From an uncultured Bacilli bacterium (GTDB taxonomy: Bacteria; Bacillota_I; Bacilli_A; RF39; UBA660), in NCBI GenBank assembly GCA_944358535.1, contig CALVRH010000014.1, forward strand, positions 1 to 32,784: a stretch of 32,784 nt of DNA, in the 5' to 3' direction. Below, in pieces: positions 7,179 to 15,786 of this stretch (its first letter is position 1; each line of letters opens with the position of its first letter). The notes under the pieces were generated by a model that saw only the letters and a list, made by a program, of their open reading frames with translations, was not told the origin of the DNA and searched no databases. The position numbers were made by a program, and so were the translations under genes.

Positions 7179-8333
7179 TTCTTCTTTATATATTTTTTCA
7201 TCCTTTTCTATAATACCATACTTCTCATCATAAAACTTAAATATTGTTTTAAGCGCAGCTATGACAGGTGTTGAAATAAGCATTCCAATAATTCCAAAGA
7301 AATAGCCAAAAATAAGTAAACCTAGCATTATTGTTACTGGATGTAACTTAGTTGTTTTTGACATAATTATTGGTTGTAAAAAATTACCCTCTAAAAATTG
7401 AATAATCGCAATAACAACCAAACTCAAAATACCAACAGTAGGACTTTGAGTAAGACCAACAATAACAGCTGGCGCTCCACCAATATAAGGTCCAGCATAA
7501 GGAATAATATTAGTCAACCCACAAAATAGACCAAATAGCATTGGTGCTTGTAAACCTACTATCCAAAACGCTAAAGATGAAAGTACAAATATTAGCGTAC
7601 AATCAAGAACAGCTCCTTTAACATAACTTCTTAAAGACACATTAACATCATCTAATAATGCAACTGTTGTTTTCCTAAACTTCTTCGGAATAAAATTAAA
7701 CAAATTAGAACTATTATCAAAATTTACTATTAAGAAAAATCCAATGATTAAACCAAGGACAAACACTCCAAGACCAGAAAATAAACTAGATATAAAACCT
7801 AAAATATTTTGTGGCATTGTTGTAGTTATATTAGTAGCAAACCCTTCAAGTGAAGTAAGTACTTCATGTTTCATCTTTTCAAAATCAATCAAATTAGAGT
7901 TATCTAAATTATTAAACAAATCTAAACTCCACTCTTTTACTGTATCAAATACATTCGGAATAATACGTGCAAATTCACGAACTTGATCTATCAAAAGAGG
8001 TATCAACGTTACTAGTACTAAAAATATAACCAAAAAAATCAGTAAATAAGTAATAAGTGCTCCTAAAGTTCGCTTTATTTTCTTAGTCTCAAGCCATTTA
8101 ATAAATGGATCAAAAAGCCAAGCTATTAAAATACCAATAAAAAGAGGTAAACAAATTTCTAAAATTTTAAATATAAAATCCAAAATTTTTGTTTCTTTAA
8201 ATAATCTAATTACTACATAAGCAATTGCCGCAATAAGTAAAAGATATAAAACTCTTAAAACCTTAGAAGCTAAATCAGTAACCTCATTTACCTTTCTAAC
8301 ATCCAATTCTTTACTAACCTTCCGTCCAAACAT
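7176..8333 (-). CDS. AI-2E family (PerM/YdiK-like) membrane permease
   Basis: A ~385-residue polytopic membrane protein of the AI-2E transporter superfamily. Two N-terminal membrane helices (LLLIAAIAYVVIRLF and ICLPLFIGILIAWLF) are followed by the family signature FDPFIKWLETKKIKRTLGA. A large soluble segment comes next, then a C-terminal membrane bundle with the conserved GLTNIIPYAGPYIGGAPAVIVGL, EGNFLQPIIMSK and HPVTIMLGLLIFG motifs. Members export autoinducer-2 or small ions, or work as Na+/H+ antiporters; the substrate cannot be assigned here. The start is uncertain: GTG 8342, ATG 8339 and ATG 8333 are all in frame. 8333 is preferred because AGGTGA lies 5 nt before it. The gene follows frr with no gap. 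Confidence 0.88.
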   Translation of the reverse strand: MFGRKVSKELDVRKVNEVTDLASKVLRVLYLLLIAAIAYVVIRLFKETKILDFIFKILEICLPLFIGILIAWLFDPFIKWLETKKIKRTLGALITYLLIFLVIFLVLVTLIPLLIDQVREFARIIPNVFDTVKEWSLDLFNNLDNSNLIDFEKMKHEVLTSLEGFATNITTTMPQNILGFISSLFSGLGVFVLGLIIGFFLIVNFDNSSNLFNFIPKKFRKTTVALLDDVNVSLRSYVKGAVLDCTLIFVLSSLAFWIVGLQAPMLFGLFCGLTNIIPYAGPYIGGAPAVIVGLTQSPTVGILSLVVIAIIQFLEGNFLQPIIMSKTTKLHPVTIMLGLLIFGYFFGIIGMLISTPVIAALKTIFKFYDEKYGIIEKDEKIYKEE

Positions 8334-8342
8334 ATTCATCAC

Positions 8343-8888
8343 CTAGACAGTTAATAGTTCTTTTTCTTTTTCTTTTTCTTTTTCATCAATTACTTTATTA
8401 TACTTATTAATTAATTCTTGAACATCATCCATTAAGTTATCTTTTTCATCATCAGTTAAATCTTCATTTTTCTTAATATCATTATTACTATCTTGTCTAA
8501 TATTTCTTAAATTAATTTTTCCGTCTTCCGCAATCTGCTTAACTTGTTTAACATATTCTTTTCTAGTTTCTTCAGTTAAAGCTGGAATATTTAAAATAAT
8601 GCACTCTCCATTATTATTAGGTGTAAGTCCAATATTAGCTTCATAAATTCCTTTTTCAATATCACTTAAACTAGATCTATCAAACGGTTTAATCATTAAC
8701 TGTCTAGCTTCAGGAATTGAAATAGTAGCTAAAGACTTAAGTGGTGTTGGTGTTCCATAATAACTAACTGTAACACCATCTAAAATAGCTGGATTAGCTC
8801 TTCCTGCTCTAACATTTGTAAAACGTTTTTCCATCGTTTCAATTGCTTTTTTCATCTTGCTTTCTGTTTCATTTAAAACATCGTTCAT
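8343..8888 (-). CDS. frr: Ribosome recycling factor
   Basis: It splits the post-termination ribosome together with EF-G so that subunits can be reused. The protein has 181 residues from the ATG at 8888 (GGAG 9 nt upstream); a longer reading frame would start upstream of the promoter -10 box. The conserved RRF core is present: KRFTNVRAGRANPAILDG, then TPLKSLATISIPEARQLMIKPFD, IGLTPNNNGECI and a C-terminal three-helix-bundle strand ending in a Lys/Glu-rich tail. The usual upstream partner pyrH is absent; the gene instead starts a unit with the AI-2E permease. Confidence 0.96.
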   Translation of the reverse strand: MNDVLNETESKMKKAIETMEKRFTNVRAGRANPAILDGVTVSYYGTPTPLKSLATISIPEARQLMIKPFDRSSLSDIEKGIYEANIGLTPNNNGECIILNIPALTEETRKEYVKQVKQIAEDGKINLRNIRQDSNNDIKKNEDLTDDEKDNLMDDVQELINKYNKVIDEKEKEKEKELLTV

Positions 8889-8907
8889 CTTATCACTCTC
8901 CAAAATA

Positions 8908-8936
8908 ATTATAATATATTTACCCTTTATTAGCAA
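8908..8936 (-). promoter_or_regulatory. frr promoter
   Basis: On the minus strand TTGCTA (8931-8936) and a perfect TATAAT (8908-8913) are 17 bp apart, about 20 bp upstream of the start codon. Confidence 0.8.
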
Positions 8937-9059
8937 GCAAACTAATAAAAATTTCCTATTATAATTATATGAATTGTCATAAATAATTTCATTAAGTTTA
9001 AAACATAAATTTAATATAAAATAATTTTACTGTATAAAAATATTTTTTAAATTTTAAAA

Positions 9060-9082
9060 GTTATTTCATTAAATCGAAATAA
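9060..9082 (-). terminator. Second hairpin downstream of the ATPase gene
   Basis: A perfect 8-bp stem (gttatttc 9060-9067, gaaataac 9075-9082) is followed on the minus strand by TTTTAAAATTT. It sits just after the stronger hairpin at 9086-9118, giving tandem terminators. The remaining sequence 8940-9059 is very AT-rich and shows no gene. Confidence 0.6.
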
Positions 9083-9085
9083 CGT

Positions 9086-9118
9086 AAAAAAAAAGCTAAT
9101 CACAAAATTAACCTCTTA
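9086..9118 (-). terminator. Terminator copy A, left copy of a flanking direct repeat
   Basis: On the minus strand a stem starting at the stop codon (AAGAGGTTAAT pairing with ATTAGCTTTTT, some G-T pairs) is followed by nine Ts. Nearly the same sequence terminates the aldehyde dehydrogenase gene at 10285-10318, so the two copies flank the ATPase gene as a direct repeat. Confidence 0.85.
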
Positions 9119-10264
9119 ATCTATTTTATCTGTAAGTAACCAATCAATCATATTGACATGTTTAATGCCATCTCTTGAAAAATCTTCTTCATCAAGTGAC
9201 ACCACATATTTTGGAAAATTATCATTTAGATTTTTATATGCACCAAATTCTCTTTCTGTAACCTTTTCTCCATCGAGTTTATATGCCACTTGAACATATA
9301 TCTGTTCCTCATATCTTTTAGCAATAAAATCAATCTCACCATTTTTAGTTTTTCCAATATAAACATCATAGCCCCTTGCAATCAAATCATTATAAATTAC
9401 ATTTTCCAAAGCAAAACTTTTATTGATTTCAAAATTATTATTTTTAATCTGTGAAATTCCTAAATCTGTCATGTAATATTTATTAAGTGTTTTTAAAATA
9501 GCTTTCCCATGAATATTATAACGGTAAACCTTTTTAATAATAAGCGCCTTACAAAGAGCATCTATATAATTATAAAGCGTTTCACTAGATATCTCTCTTC
9601 GCTCAGTTTTTAAAAATCCCATAATATTTTTAAATGAAAATTTCCTTCCTGTTGTATCCACAATATATTGCAAAATCAAATTAAATAACGAAACATCTTT
9701 AAGACCTAATCTATCAACCACATCTCTTAAAATAATAGAGTCAAAAACACTATATAAATAATTTTTTATATTTTCTTCATCCTCAAAATCCGTTACATTA
9801 GGAAGACCGCCCCATTTAACATAATCCCAAAAAGTATTTTCATCTTTACCATCTTTTAAAGTAAGGTCTACATACTCTCTATAAGTAAGCGGATTTATTA
9901 AGAAAGAAACATATCTTCCTGAAAGAACCGTAGAAAGTTCATCTGAAAGTAGCTTACTATTAGAACCAGTAATAAATATACTTATATTTTCAAGCGAAGC
10001 TCTAAGTGAATTTATAACCTTTTCAAAATTATCTACATTTTGAATTTCATCAAAAAACACATAATACATTTTTTTATCTATAATTTTACCTTTAATATAT
10101 TTATTTAATGCTCTATAATTTTGCAAATCTTCATATTCAATATATTCAAAATTAACATATATAATATGATCATCACAAACCCCTTTATCACGAAGTTCAT
10201 CGAATATCTGCCTCAAAATAACAGATTTACCGCATCTTCTAATACCAACTAAAATTTTAACCAA
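9116..10264 (-). CDS. AAA ATPase with DUF4143 domain, 5'-truncated
   Basis: A 382-residue member of the AAA_14/DUF4143 family, which is abundant in gut bacteria and has no firm function. Walker A is GIRRCGKS at about residues 7-14 and Walker B is YVFFDEIQN. The ATPase sensor segment IFITGSNSKLL and the YREYVDL segment follow, with a DUF4143 region in the C-terminal half (ENVIYNDLIARGYDV, then GEIDFIAKR). Relatives have about 20 more residues before Walker A. Here the frame is open upstream as FYDSN, then meets a stop at the edge of the repeated terminator sequence, and the only start is a TTG at 10264 with no properly spaced ribosome site. It may be a decaying gene. GC and codon use resemble the neighbours. 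Confidence 0.8.
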   Translation of the reverse strand: MVKILVGIRRCGKSVILRQIFDELRDKGVCDDHIIYVNFEYIEYEDLQNYRALNKYIKGKIIDKKMYYVFFDEIQNVDNFEKVINSLRASLENISIFITGSNSKLLSDELSTVLSGRYVSFLINPLTYREYVDLTLKDGKDENTFWDYVKWGGLPNVTDFEDEENIKNYLYSVFDSIILRDVVDRLGLKDVSLFNLILQYIVDTTGRKFSFKNIMGFLKTERREISSETLYNYIDALCKALIIKKVYRYNIHGKAILKTLNKYYMTDLGISQIKNNNFEINKSFALENVIYNDLIARGYDVYIGKTKNGEIDFIAKRYEEQIYVQVAYKLDGEKVTEREFGAYKNLNDNFPKYVVSLDEEDFSRDGIKHVNMIDWLLTDKID

Positions 10265-10284
10265 ATTACTATCATAAAATCCTC

Positions 10285-10318
10285 AAAAAAAAAGAAGCTA
10301 ATCAAAATTAACCTCTTA
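10285..10318 (-). terminator. Terminator copy B of the aldehyde dehydrogenase gene
   Basis: An 11-bp stem (minus strand AAGAGGTTAAT with ATTAGCTTCTT, two G-T pairs) with a TTTG loop is followed by nine Ts. It begins at the stop codon of the dehydrogenase gene and is nearly identical to the copy at 9086-9118. Confidence 0.92.
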
Positions 10319-11752
10319 TTTAATATTTTTAAGTACAAAAGTCTTAGTTCTACTCATCTCTTCGAAAGTAGTCATAACACCTTCGTTACCAATTCCTGAA
10401 TGTTTCCATCCACCAAATGGCATCTCAAATGGTCTAAAGAATGATGCTCCATTGATAACTGCTCCACCACACTCTAACTTATCAGCTACATACTGACATG
10501 TTTTCATATTTTTTGAAAACACACAGCCACATAAACCATAGCTAGATTGGTTAGCAATCTCTATAGCCTCATCTATATCTTCAAATTCAATAATTGGAAC
10601 AACTGGTCCAAAAATTTCCATATCTTTAGCTACATCCATATCTTTAGTAACATTATCTAAAATTGTAGGTTCATAGAAAGCTCCTTTACGCCTTCCCCCA
10701 AATACTAACTTAGCTCCAGCTTTTACAGTATCATTAACTTGTTTTTCAACGTTTTTAGCTGCTTGTTCACTAATTAAACATCCTAATGTAGCTTCTGGAT
10801 CACTTGGCATTTTCATCGGAATATTTTTAAAAGTGTCAACCAATTTTTTCACAAATTTTTCCTTTACATCCTTATGAACAATAAACCTTTTTGAAGCGCA
10901 GCAAACTTGTCCAGTATTGTAAAGTCTTCCCCAGATGATTTCTTTAACAGCTAAATCAACATCACCATCTTTACATAAGATAAATGCATCATTACCACCT
11001 AACTCCAAAGTTACATGAGTAATATTTTTAGCACATTTAGCCATTGTCTCCGCACCAGCAATAGTTGAACCAGTTAAAGTAACTAAAGCTACACCCGGAT
11101 TTTCAGCTAAAGCTTGTACAGCTTCTCCTCCAGCGCCATTTAATAAATTAATAACTCCCCCTGGAACTCCTGCTTCAATTAATAGCTCTACATACTTAGT
11201 TAAAGTAAGTGGATTATGAGCAGAAGGTTTTAAGATAACACTGTTACCCATAAGTAGTGCTGGCGGTACTTTTTGACAGAACAAATCACTTGGGAAATTA
11301 AATGGAATAACTGCCACAACCACTCCTAGTGGATACCTTTCAGTATATTGAATATGATGTTCTTGCCCTGGTTCTACTCCAGCAGGAATAACCTTCCCAT
11401 ATTCGTGTTTTGCTTTTTCACAAAAAGCTGGAATTCCAATAGAAACATTGGCAATTTCACCTATAGCTTCACTAATAGGTTTACCAGTTTCATCACTAAG
11501 TAACATAGCAAGTTCATCTTTATGCTTCTCTACAAGCTTAACAAACTTCATTAAAATAGAAGCTCTTTCATGAATTGGTTTCTTTTCCCATTCTTTTTGA
11601 CCTTTAATAGCTGCCTCTACAGCTCTATCACAGTCCTCTTTAGTCGTATCAGGAACTGTATCAATTAACTCATTTGTAGCTGGATTATATACTTCGATAA
11701 CTTTACCTGAAGAAGCATCGACCCACTCACTACCTATTAAATTTTTAGCCAA
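10316..11752 (-). CDS. NAD(P)-dependent aldehyde dehydrogenase (probably lactaldehyde or a similar aldehyde)
   Basis: It oxidises an aldehyde to the acid with NAD(P)+. The 478-residue protein is full length, with the catalytic asparagine in IPFNFP (N152), the general base E250 in TLELGGND, the nucleophile C284 in NTGQVC, and the C-terminal EIFGPVVP and MPFGGWKHSGIG motifs. The start is a TTG directly after the stop of the FIST gene, with GGAGG 10 nt upstream; no ATG fits. It is the last gene of a unit with a close homologue of lactaldehyde reductase FucO, so lactaldehyde is a reasonable substrate. Succinate semialdehyde or glyceraldehyde phosphate cannot be excluded from sequence alone. Confidence 0.9.
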   Translation of the reverse strand: MAKNLIGSEWVDASSGKVIEVYNPATNELIDTVPDTTKEDCDRAVEAAIKGQKEWEKKPIHERASILMKFVKLVEKHKDELAMLLSDETGKPISEAIGEIANVSIGIPAFCEKAKHEYGKVIPAGVEPGQEHHIQYTERYPLGVVVAVIPFNFPSDLFCQKVPPALLMGNSVILKPSAHNPLTLTKYVELLIEAGVPGGVINLLNGAGGEAVQALAENPGVALVTLTGSTIAGAETMAKCAKNITHVTLELGGNDAFILCKDGDVDLAVKEIIWGRLYNTGQVCCASKRFIVHKDVKEKFVKKLVDTFKNIPMKMPSDPEATLGCLISEQAAKNVEKQVNDTVKAGAKLVFGGRRKGAFYEPTILDNVTKDMDVAKDMEIFGPVVPIIEFEDIDEAIEIANQSSYGLCGCVFSKNMKTCQYVADKLECGGAVINGASFFRPFEMPFGGWKHSGIGNEGVMTTFEEMSRTKTFVLKNIK

Positions 11753-12931
11753 TTATTCATTACCTCCAAACGCAGTATAAGAAAGTGATAATCCTCCAAC
11801 AGTATTAGATGAATGATCACCCATACCATATTCACCAAATGTAAATACCATTAAGAATTCTTTATTAGGAATAACCTTCTTAACTTCTGGATAAATTTTA
11901 TCCTCAATTTGTGATAAAGCAAGTCCAAGTCTTCTTCCACCACAGTGAACTAAGAAATAAGAATTTGCCTCACTTACCATTAATTTATTTAAATTATTAA
12001 TAGTCTCCTCATTAGCTTTTAAAATACCTTCTGGAGTATTAGTTAATTGAATAACAGCTGTATTAAGAGCTAAATTAGCACCAATATTCATTGATAAATC
12101 ATCATTACCAAACATTGGGTGACGAACAGCTGTAACCTTACCAATTGGATCTTTTACTCCAAGTGGAGCGCAAATAGTTTCAGTAAGTAAATTATTACCC
12201 ATTAAAGACTCTACTGATTTACCAGTCCACTCAGCATATTTTTTAAGTGCTGGCTCATGGTCGATTTCAACAAGTGTTCTTTCATCTCTAACTTTAGTAA
12301 TAACACCAACATTATTAGTTTCATGATAAGCACCTGTATAAAGGTTCTTCATTTCACCTTTAGTATAGAAAATAGCAATTGTTAAACCATCAGCAAATGC
12401 TTCTCCATCATTTAAAATACTCCATTTTCCCTCAACTGTATTATCAGCAGCTGATCCACCAAATACTGGAACATTACCAATAACATCTTGAATACCTTCT
12501 AAATATTCTTCTTCGTTAGCTGGTGAAGCTGACATAAAGAAGAAATCAGGTTCTTTATCTGCCCCTTTAACTTTACTAATAGCATCGCGAGCTACTCTTC
12601 TACCTACTTCTCTTGGAGTTTCGCTAGTTTGTGCACTACCAGCAGTAACAACCTCTAAATCTCCACCAAAAAGCATCATACCAGAATAACCAGTTTCTTT
12701 ATTTAAATATCCATCTTGTGTACATATAGCAGCAGATGAAGTACATCCAATAACTGGTACATCACCTAAAACACTTTTTACTCCTTCCATAATTTTGTTT
12801 TGATCTTGTACGCAACTTGTGAATAATAACCCAACTTGTGGATTTTCAATCACATTTGCCATTTTAGCAGTTTCAGCTCCAGATGCAAAAGCATCAACAT
12901 TTTCACTGTAACCTACTTTTGTTTTTAACAT
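11753..12931 (-). CDS. FIST-domain small-molecule-binding protein
   Basis: A 392-residue cytoplasmic protein with a FIST_N domain (residues ~20-200, containing VGLLFTSCVQD and VPVIGCTSSAAI) and a FIST_C domain (~215-370, containing GVKDPIGKVTAVRHPMFGNDD, CGGRRLGL and the C-terminal VFTFGEYGMG). FIST domains are sensory modules predicted to bind small ligands such as amino acids, and are usually fused to or encoded near signalling proteins. Here there is no fused output domain. The ATG at 12931 has GGAGG 7 nt upstream. The gene lies between fucO (19-nt gap) and the aldehyde dehydrogenase (no gap), so it is co-expressed with both; a role as sensor or carrier in aldehyde metabolism is inference. 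Confidence 0.85.
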   Translation of the reverse strand: MLKTKVGYSENVDAFASGAETAKMANVIENPQVGLLFTSCVQDQNKIMEGVKSVLGDVPVIGCTSSAAICTQDGYLNKETGYSGMMLFGGDLEVVTAGSAQTSETPREVGRRVARDAISKVKGADKEPDFFFMSASPANEEEYLEGIQDVIGNVPVFGGSAADNTVEGKWSILNDGEAFADGLTIAIFYTKGEMKNLYTGAYHETNNVGVITKVRDERTLVEIDHEPALKKYAEWTGKSVESLMGNNLLTETICAPLGVKDPIGKVTAVRHPMFGNDDLSMNIGANLALNTAVIQLTNTPEGILKANEETINNLNKLMVSEANSYFLVHCGGRRLGLALSQIEDKIYPEVKKVIPNKEFLMVFTFGEYGMGDHSSNTVGGLSLSYTAFGGNE

Positions 12932-12950
12932 TAAATAACCTCCCTTTATA

Positions 12951-14096
12951 TTAATAAGCTTCTTCAAATAAACTTATTATATCTTCTTTAGTAACCTCTC
13001 TTGGATTACCACCTGTACATGGATCTTTAAATGCCTTCTCAGCCATAACTTCAAAATCCTCTTTACGAACGCCAAGTTCACTTAAGTGCTGTGGAACTCC
13101 AAGTTTAGTCTCTAACTCTCTAACAGCATTTACTACTAAATCTACACACTCTTCATCACTTTTACCATCAGTATCTAAATCAAATGCTTTAGCCATAGCT
13201 CTATATCTATCTTTAGAGGCTTCACCATTCCATTTTAAAACATAAGGTAAGAATAATGAACAAGCAATACCATGTGCAACATCATAAGTAGCGCCTAATT
13301 GATGAGCCATTGAATGAACTATTCCAAGTCCAACATTAGAAAAGCCCATACCAGCAATATATTGACTTATGCCCATATTAATCATTGCATCTTTGTCTTT
13401 ACTAACAGCTTTCTCTAGGTTATGATAAGTCATTTCCATACTCTTTAGATGGAACATATCTGTCATCTCCCAGTGAGCTTTAGTAATATAACCTTCCATT
13501 GCATGAGTTAAAGCGTCAAGTCCAGTTGCCGCTGCTGTCATCTTAGGCATTCCTGCCATTAATTCCATATCGACAATTGACAATACTGGAATATCATGTG
13601 GATCAACGCAAACCCTCTTAACTACATTTTCCTCATCAGTAATAACATAGTTAATTGTTACCTCAGCTGCTGTACCAGCTGTTGTTGGTAAAGCAATAAT
13701 TGGTAAACAAGGATTTTTAGTATCAGCCGTACCCTCTAATGAATTGATATCATAGAATTCAGGATTTTTAATTACAATACCAATACATTTAGCTGTATCA
13801 ATAACTGATCCACCACCAACTGCCACAATAACATCAGCATTTTCTTTCTGACAAAAATCAATACCTTCTTGGCAGTTAGTAATTGTTGGATTAGGTTTAA
13901 CATCATCATACACTGCATATGAGACATTACCATCTAATTCCTTAATTACCATATCAGTTACCCCACAGTCCATTAAAGTCTTGTCAGTAACTAATAATAC
14001 TTTTTTGAAGTGTCTCTTCTTAATTTCTGGAACTAAATTTTCTCTAGCTCCCCATCCAAAATAAGAAGTTTCATTCAAAATAATCCTATTACTCAT
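12951..14096 (-). CDS. fucO: Lactaldehyde reductase / iron-containing alcohol dehydrogenase
   Basis: It reduces L-lactaldehyde to 1,2-propanediol with NADH (and acts in reverse), disposing of reducing power in fucose or rhamnose fermentation. The protein has 381 residues. It follows E. coli FucO closely over its whole length, including MSNRIILNET at the start, GGGSVIDTAK for NAD binding, ALPTTAGTAAEVTINYVITDEE and CTGGNPREVTKEDI near the end. The iron ligands fall at D194, H198, H261 and H275, each two below the E. coli numbering. The ATG at 14096 was chosen because it aligns with FucO and has GGAAGG upstream. It is the first gene of a unit with FIST and aldehyde dehydrogenase genes. No aldolase or isomerase for deoxy sugars is in the window. 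Confidence 0.92.
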   Translation of the reverse strand: MSNRIILNETSYFGWGARENLVPEIKKRHFKKVLLVTDKTLMDCGVTDMVIKELDGNVSYAVYDDVKPNPTITNCQEGIDFCQKENADVIVAVGGGSVIDTAKCIGIVIKNPEFYDINSLEGTADTKNPCLPIIALPTTAGTAAEVTINYVITDEENVVKRVCVDPHDIPVLSIVDMELMAGMPKMTAAATGLDALTHAMEGYITKAHWEMTDMFHLKSMEMTYHNLEKAVSKDKDAMINMGISQYIAGMGFSNVGLGIVHSMAHQLGATYDVAHGIACSLFLPYVLKWNGEASKDRYRAMAKAFDLDTDGKSDEECVDLVVNAVRELETKLGVPQHLSELGVRKEDFEVMAEKAFKDPCTGGNPREVTKEDIISLFEEAY

Positions 14097-14122
14097 CACA
14101 CCACCTTCCATTCTACAATTTA

Positions 14123-14131
14123 ATTATACCA
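14123..14131 (-). promoter_or_regulatory. Extended -10 promoter of the fucO operon
   Basis: The minus strand has TGGTATAAT (TATAAT at 14123-14128) about 27 bp upstream of the fucO start. The -35 region is a plain A/T tract. Confidence 0.6.
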
Positions 14132-14195
14132 TTTTTAAAAAAACTTTTTTTATTTTTCCACAGTTTTAATTGGAAGAAATGCCAAAAAACGTAAA

Positions 14196-14222
14196 GAAAA
14201 AAGAAGATAAAAGTATATCTTC
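14196..14222 (-). terminator. Terminator of the second ATPase gene
   Basis: A perfect 7-bp stem (gaagata 14203-14209 with tatcttc 14216-14222) is followed on the minus strand by TTTTTTC. It lies 6 nt after the stop codon. Confidence 0.85.
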
Positions 14223-14228
14223 CACAAA

Positions 14229-15581
14229 TTACAAAAGAATGGTCATATAAACTGGCAAATATGTTATTCCACCATTTTCCCTATAATCACCAGTATGAAT
14301 TACATAAGAGTTAGCTAAATAATTATTATATTTTTTTATAAATTTATTTAAAGAAGTCAAAGTATAATTTTTACCAGATTTCACTTCTATTGGTGAAATA
14401 TTATGTCTATTAGTAATTAAAGATTTTGAAATAAGGAAATCAATTTCCATCCTATCATCACTGCTATCTCTAGAACTATTAGAATAAAAATATAATTTAT
14501 GGCCACTAGATACTAGCATCTGTGCCACTACATTTTCAAGTATCATTCCACCATTATATTCTAACTTATCAAACAATATTTTTTTATAAATTTCTTCAGA
14601 TACAATTCCATTTTCATCAAAAGAGTGTGAAATTAAAAGTCCAGTATCAGCCATATAACATTTATAAAAAGTACTATCTAAATTTAAAGAAAGACCTAAA
14701 CTAGGTTCAGTTGTATTAAATGCTTGATTAACAATCATTGCATCATCAAGCCATAAAAAAGCATCTTCATAGTCTCTTGTTTTTGCATTTTTATCCAAAG
14801 AAGTAATTTTAAATTTCTTCTCATGCTTTTGTAATTGTGATGGTATTTCATCAAAAATATTTCTAACCTTCAAACTATACTTGCCAGCATGTTTCACAAT
14901 ATCATCACGGTACAAATCTAAAATATTTCTTTTTATTTGATCCACCTTATTAAAATCTTTAGAATTAACATATTCCTCCACCGCTTGAGGCATTCCTCCA
15001 ACTATCATATACTTTCTAAAATAATCCATTGCTTTTCTATGAAAAACTTCTCCTAATGCTTTTTTCTCATTAAAGCACTTTCTAATCAATTCCATTAAAT
15101 TGTCATTTCCCATTGCCCATAAAAATTCTTCAAAATCCATCGGATACATTTTTAAATGTTGTTCTTCTGAAGGAATTAAAATATCACTAACATTTTCTTT
15201 TGTTGAAACAAGTGAACCAGTTTCGATATAATCATATCTTCCATCTGCCACTAAATACTTAATTGCTGATCTTGCTCTTGGATATAACTGTACTTCGTCA
15301 AAAATTATTAAACTGTCTCTTTCATATAACTTAACATTATAGTAATTAGATAAATATAAAAATAAACTGTCCAAATCATCTAAATATAAATCAAATAATT
15401 TTTTTATTTCTTCTGGAACTCTATTAAAATCAAGAAGAATGTAACTCTTATAATTTTCTTTAGCAAACTCTTCCACTATATAACTTTTACCTGTACGTCT
15501 AGCTCCATAGGTAAGCAAAGCTGTTTTTCCATTAGAATCATTTTTCCATTTAACTAACTTATCATAAATTTTCCTTCGCAT
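14229..15581 (-). CDS. AAA ATPase with DUF4143 (PD-(D/E)XK-like) domain
   Basis: A complete 450-residue AAA_14/DUF4143 protein. Walker A is GARRTGKS at about residues 26-33, Walker B is LIIFDEVQLYP, the sensor segment is YIETGSL, and the family motif YPMDFEEFLWA follows. The C-terminal domain has ENVVAQMLVSSGHKLYFY and then EIDFLIS ... PIEVKSGK, which fits a PD-(D/E)XK nuclease fold (Asp and E-x-K). AGGAGG precedes the ATG at 15581. The family is widespread in host-associated bacteria, often in many copies, and has no proven function; DNA binding or a defence role are guesses. It is a single-gene unit with a repeat-bearing promoter and its own terminator. Confidence 0.88.
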   Translation of the reverse strand: MRRKIYDKLVKWKNDSNGKTALLTYGARRTGKSYIVEEFAKENYKSYILLDFNRVPEEIKKLFDLYLDDLDSLFLYLSNYYNVKLYERDSLIIFDEVQLYPRARSAIKYLVADGRYDYIETGSLVSTKENVSDILIPSEEQHLKMYPMDFEEFLWAMGNDNLMELIRKCFNEKKALGEVFHRKAMDYFRKYMIVGGMPQAVEEYVNSKDFNKVDQIKRNILDLYRDDIVKHAGKYSLKVRNIFDEIPSQLQKHEKKFKITSLDKNAKTRDYEDAFLWLDDAMIVNQAFNTTEPSLGLSLNLDSTFYKCYMADTGLLISHSFDENGIVSEEIYKKILFDKLEYNGGMILENVVAQMLVSSGHKLYFYSNSSRDSSDDRMEIDFLISKSLITNRHNISPIEVKSGKNYTLTSLNKFIKKYNNYLANSYVIHTGDYRENGGITYLPVYMTILL

Positions 15582-15604
15582 AATATTGCCTCCTAATTAT
15601 GTTA

Positions 15605-15692
15605 TACACGAAATCAAAAATTTTACAACAATATTTTTACACCAAATCAAGATTTTTATATAGCGAAATTTACACCAAATCAAGAATTTTTG
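15605..15692 (-). repeat. Three direct repeats at 33-bp spacing in the ATPase promoter region
   Basis: The motif tacaccaaatcaagaattttt occurs at 15638 and 15671 and in degenerate form (tacacgaaatcaaaaatttt) at 15605, exactly 33 bp apart, about three helical turns. The copy nearest the gene overlaps a likely promoter (minus strand TTGTAA, 16 bp, TATAAC), which suggests operator sites for a regulator. The rest of the gap 15582-15780 shows no gene. Confidence 0.75.
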
Positions 15693-15757
15693 AAATAAAA
15701 AAGGAAGTAATGAATCATGTCCATGTGGAACTCATAAAAAATATAAACATTAATATG

Positions 15758-15786
15758 GAAAAAATAGGCCCAAAATAAGCCTATTT
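15758..15786 (-). terminator. Terminator of the pfl operon
   Basis: An 8-bp perfect stem (aaataggc 15762-15769, gcctattt 15779-15786) is followed by TTTTTTCC on the minus strand. It overlaps the stop region of the ArsC-like gene. Confidence 0.88.

Noticed and set aside
9060-10318. Insertion sequence carrying the ATPase gene
   Set aside because: No transposase and no terminal inverted repeats; the flanking repeats are direct and are functional terminators.
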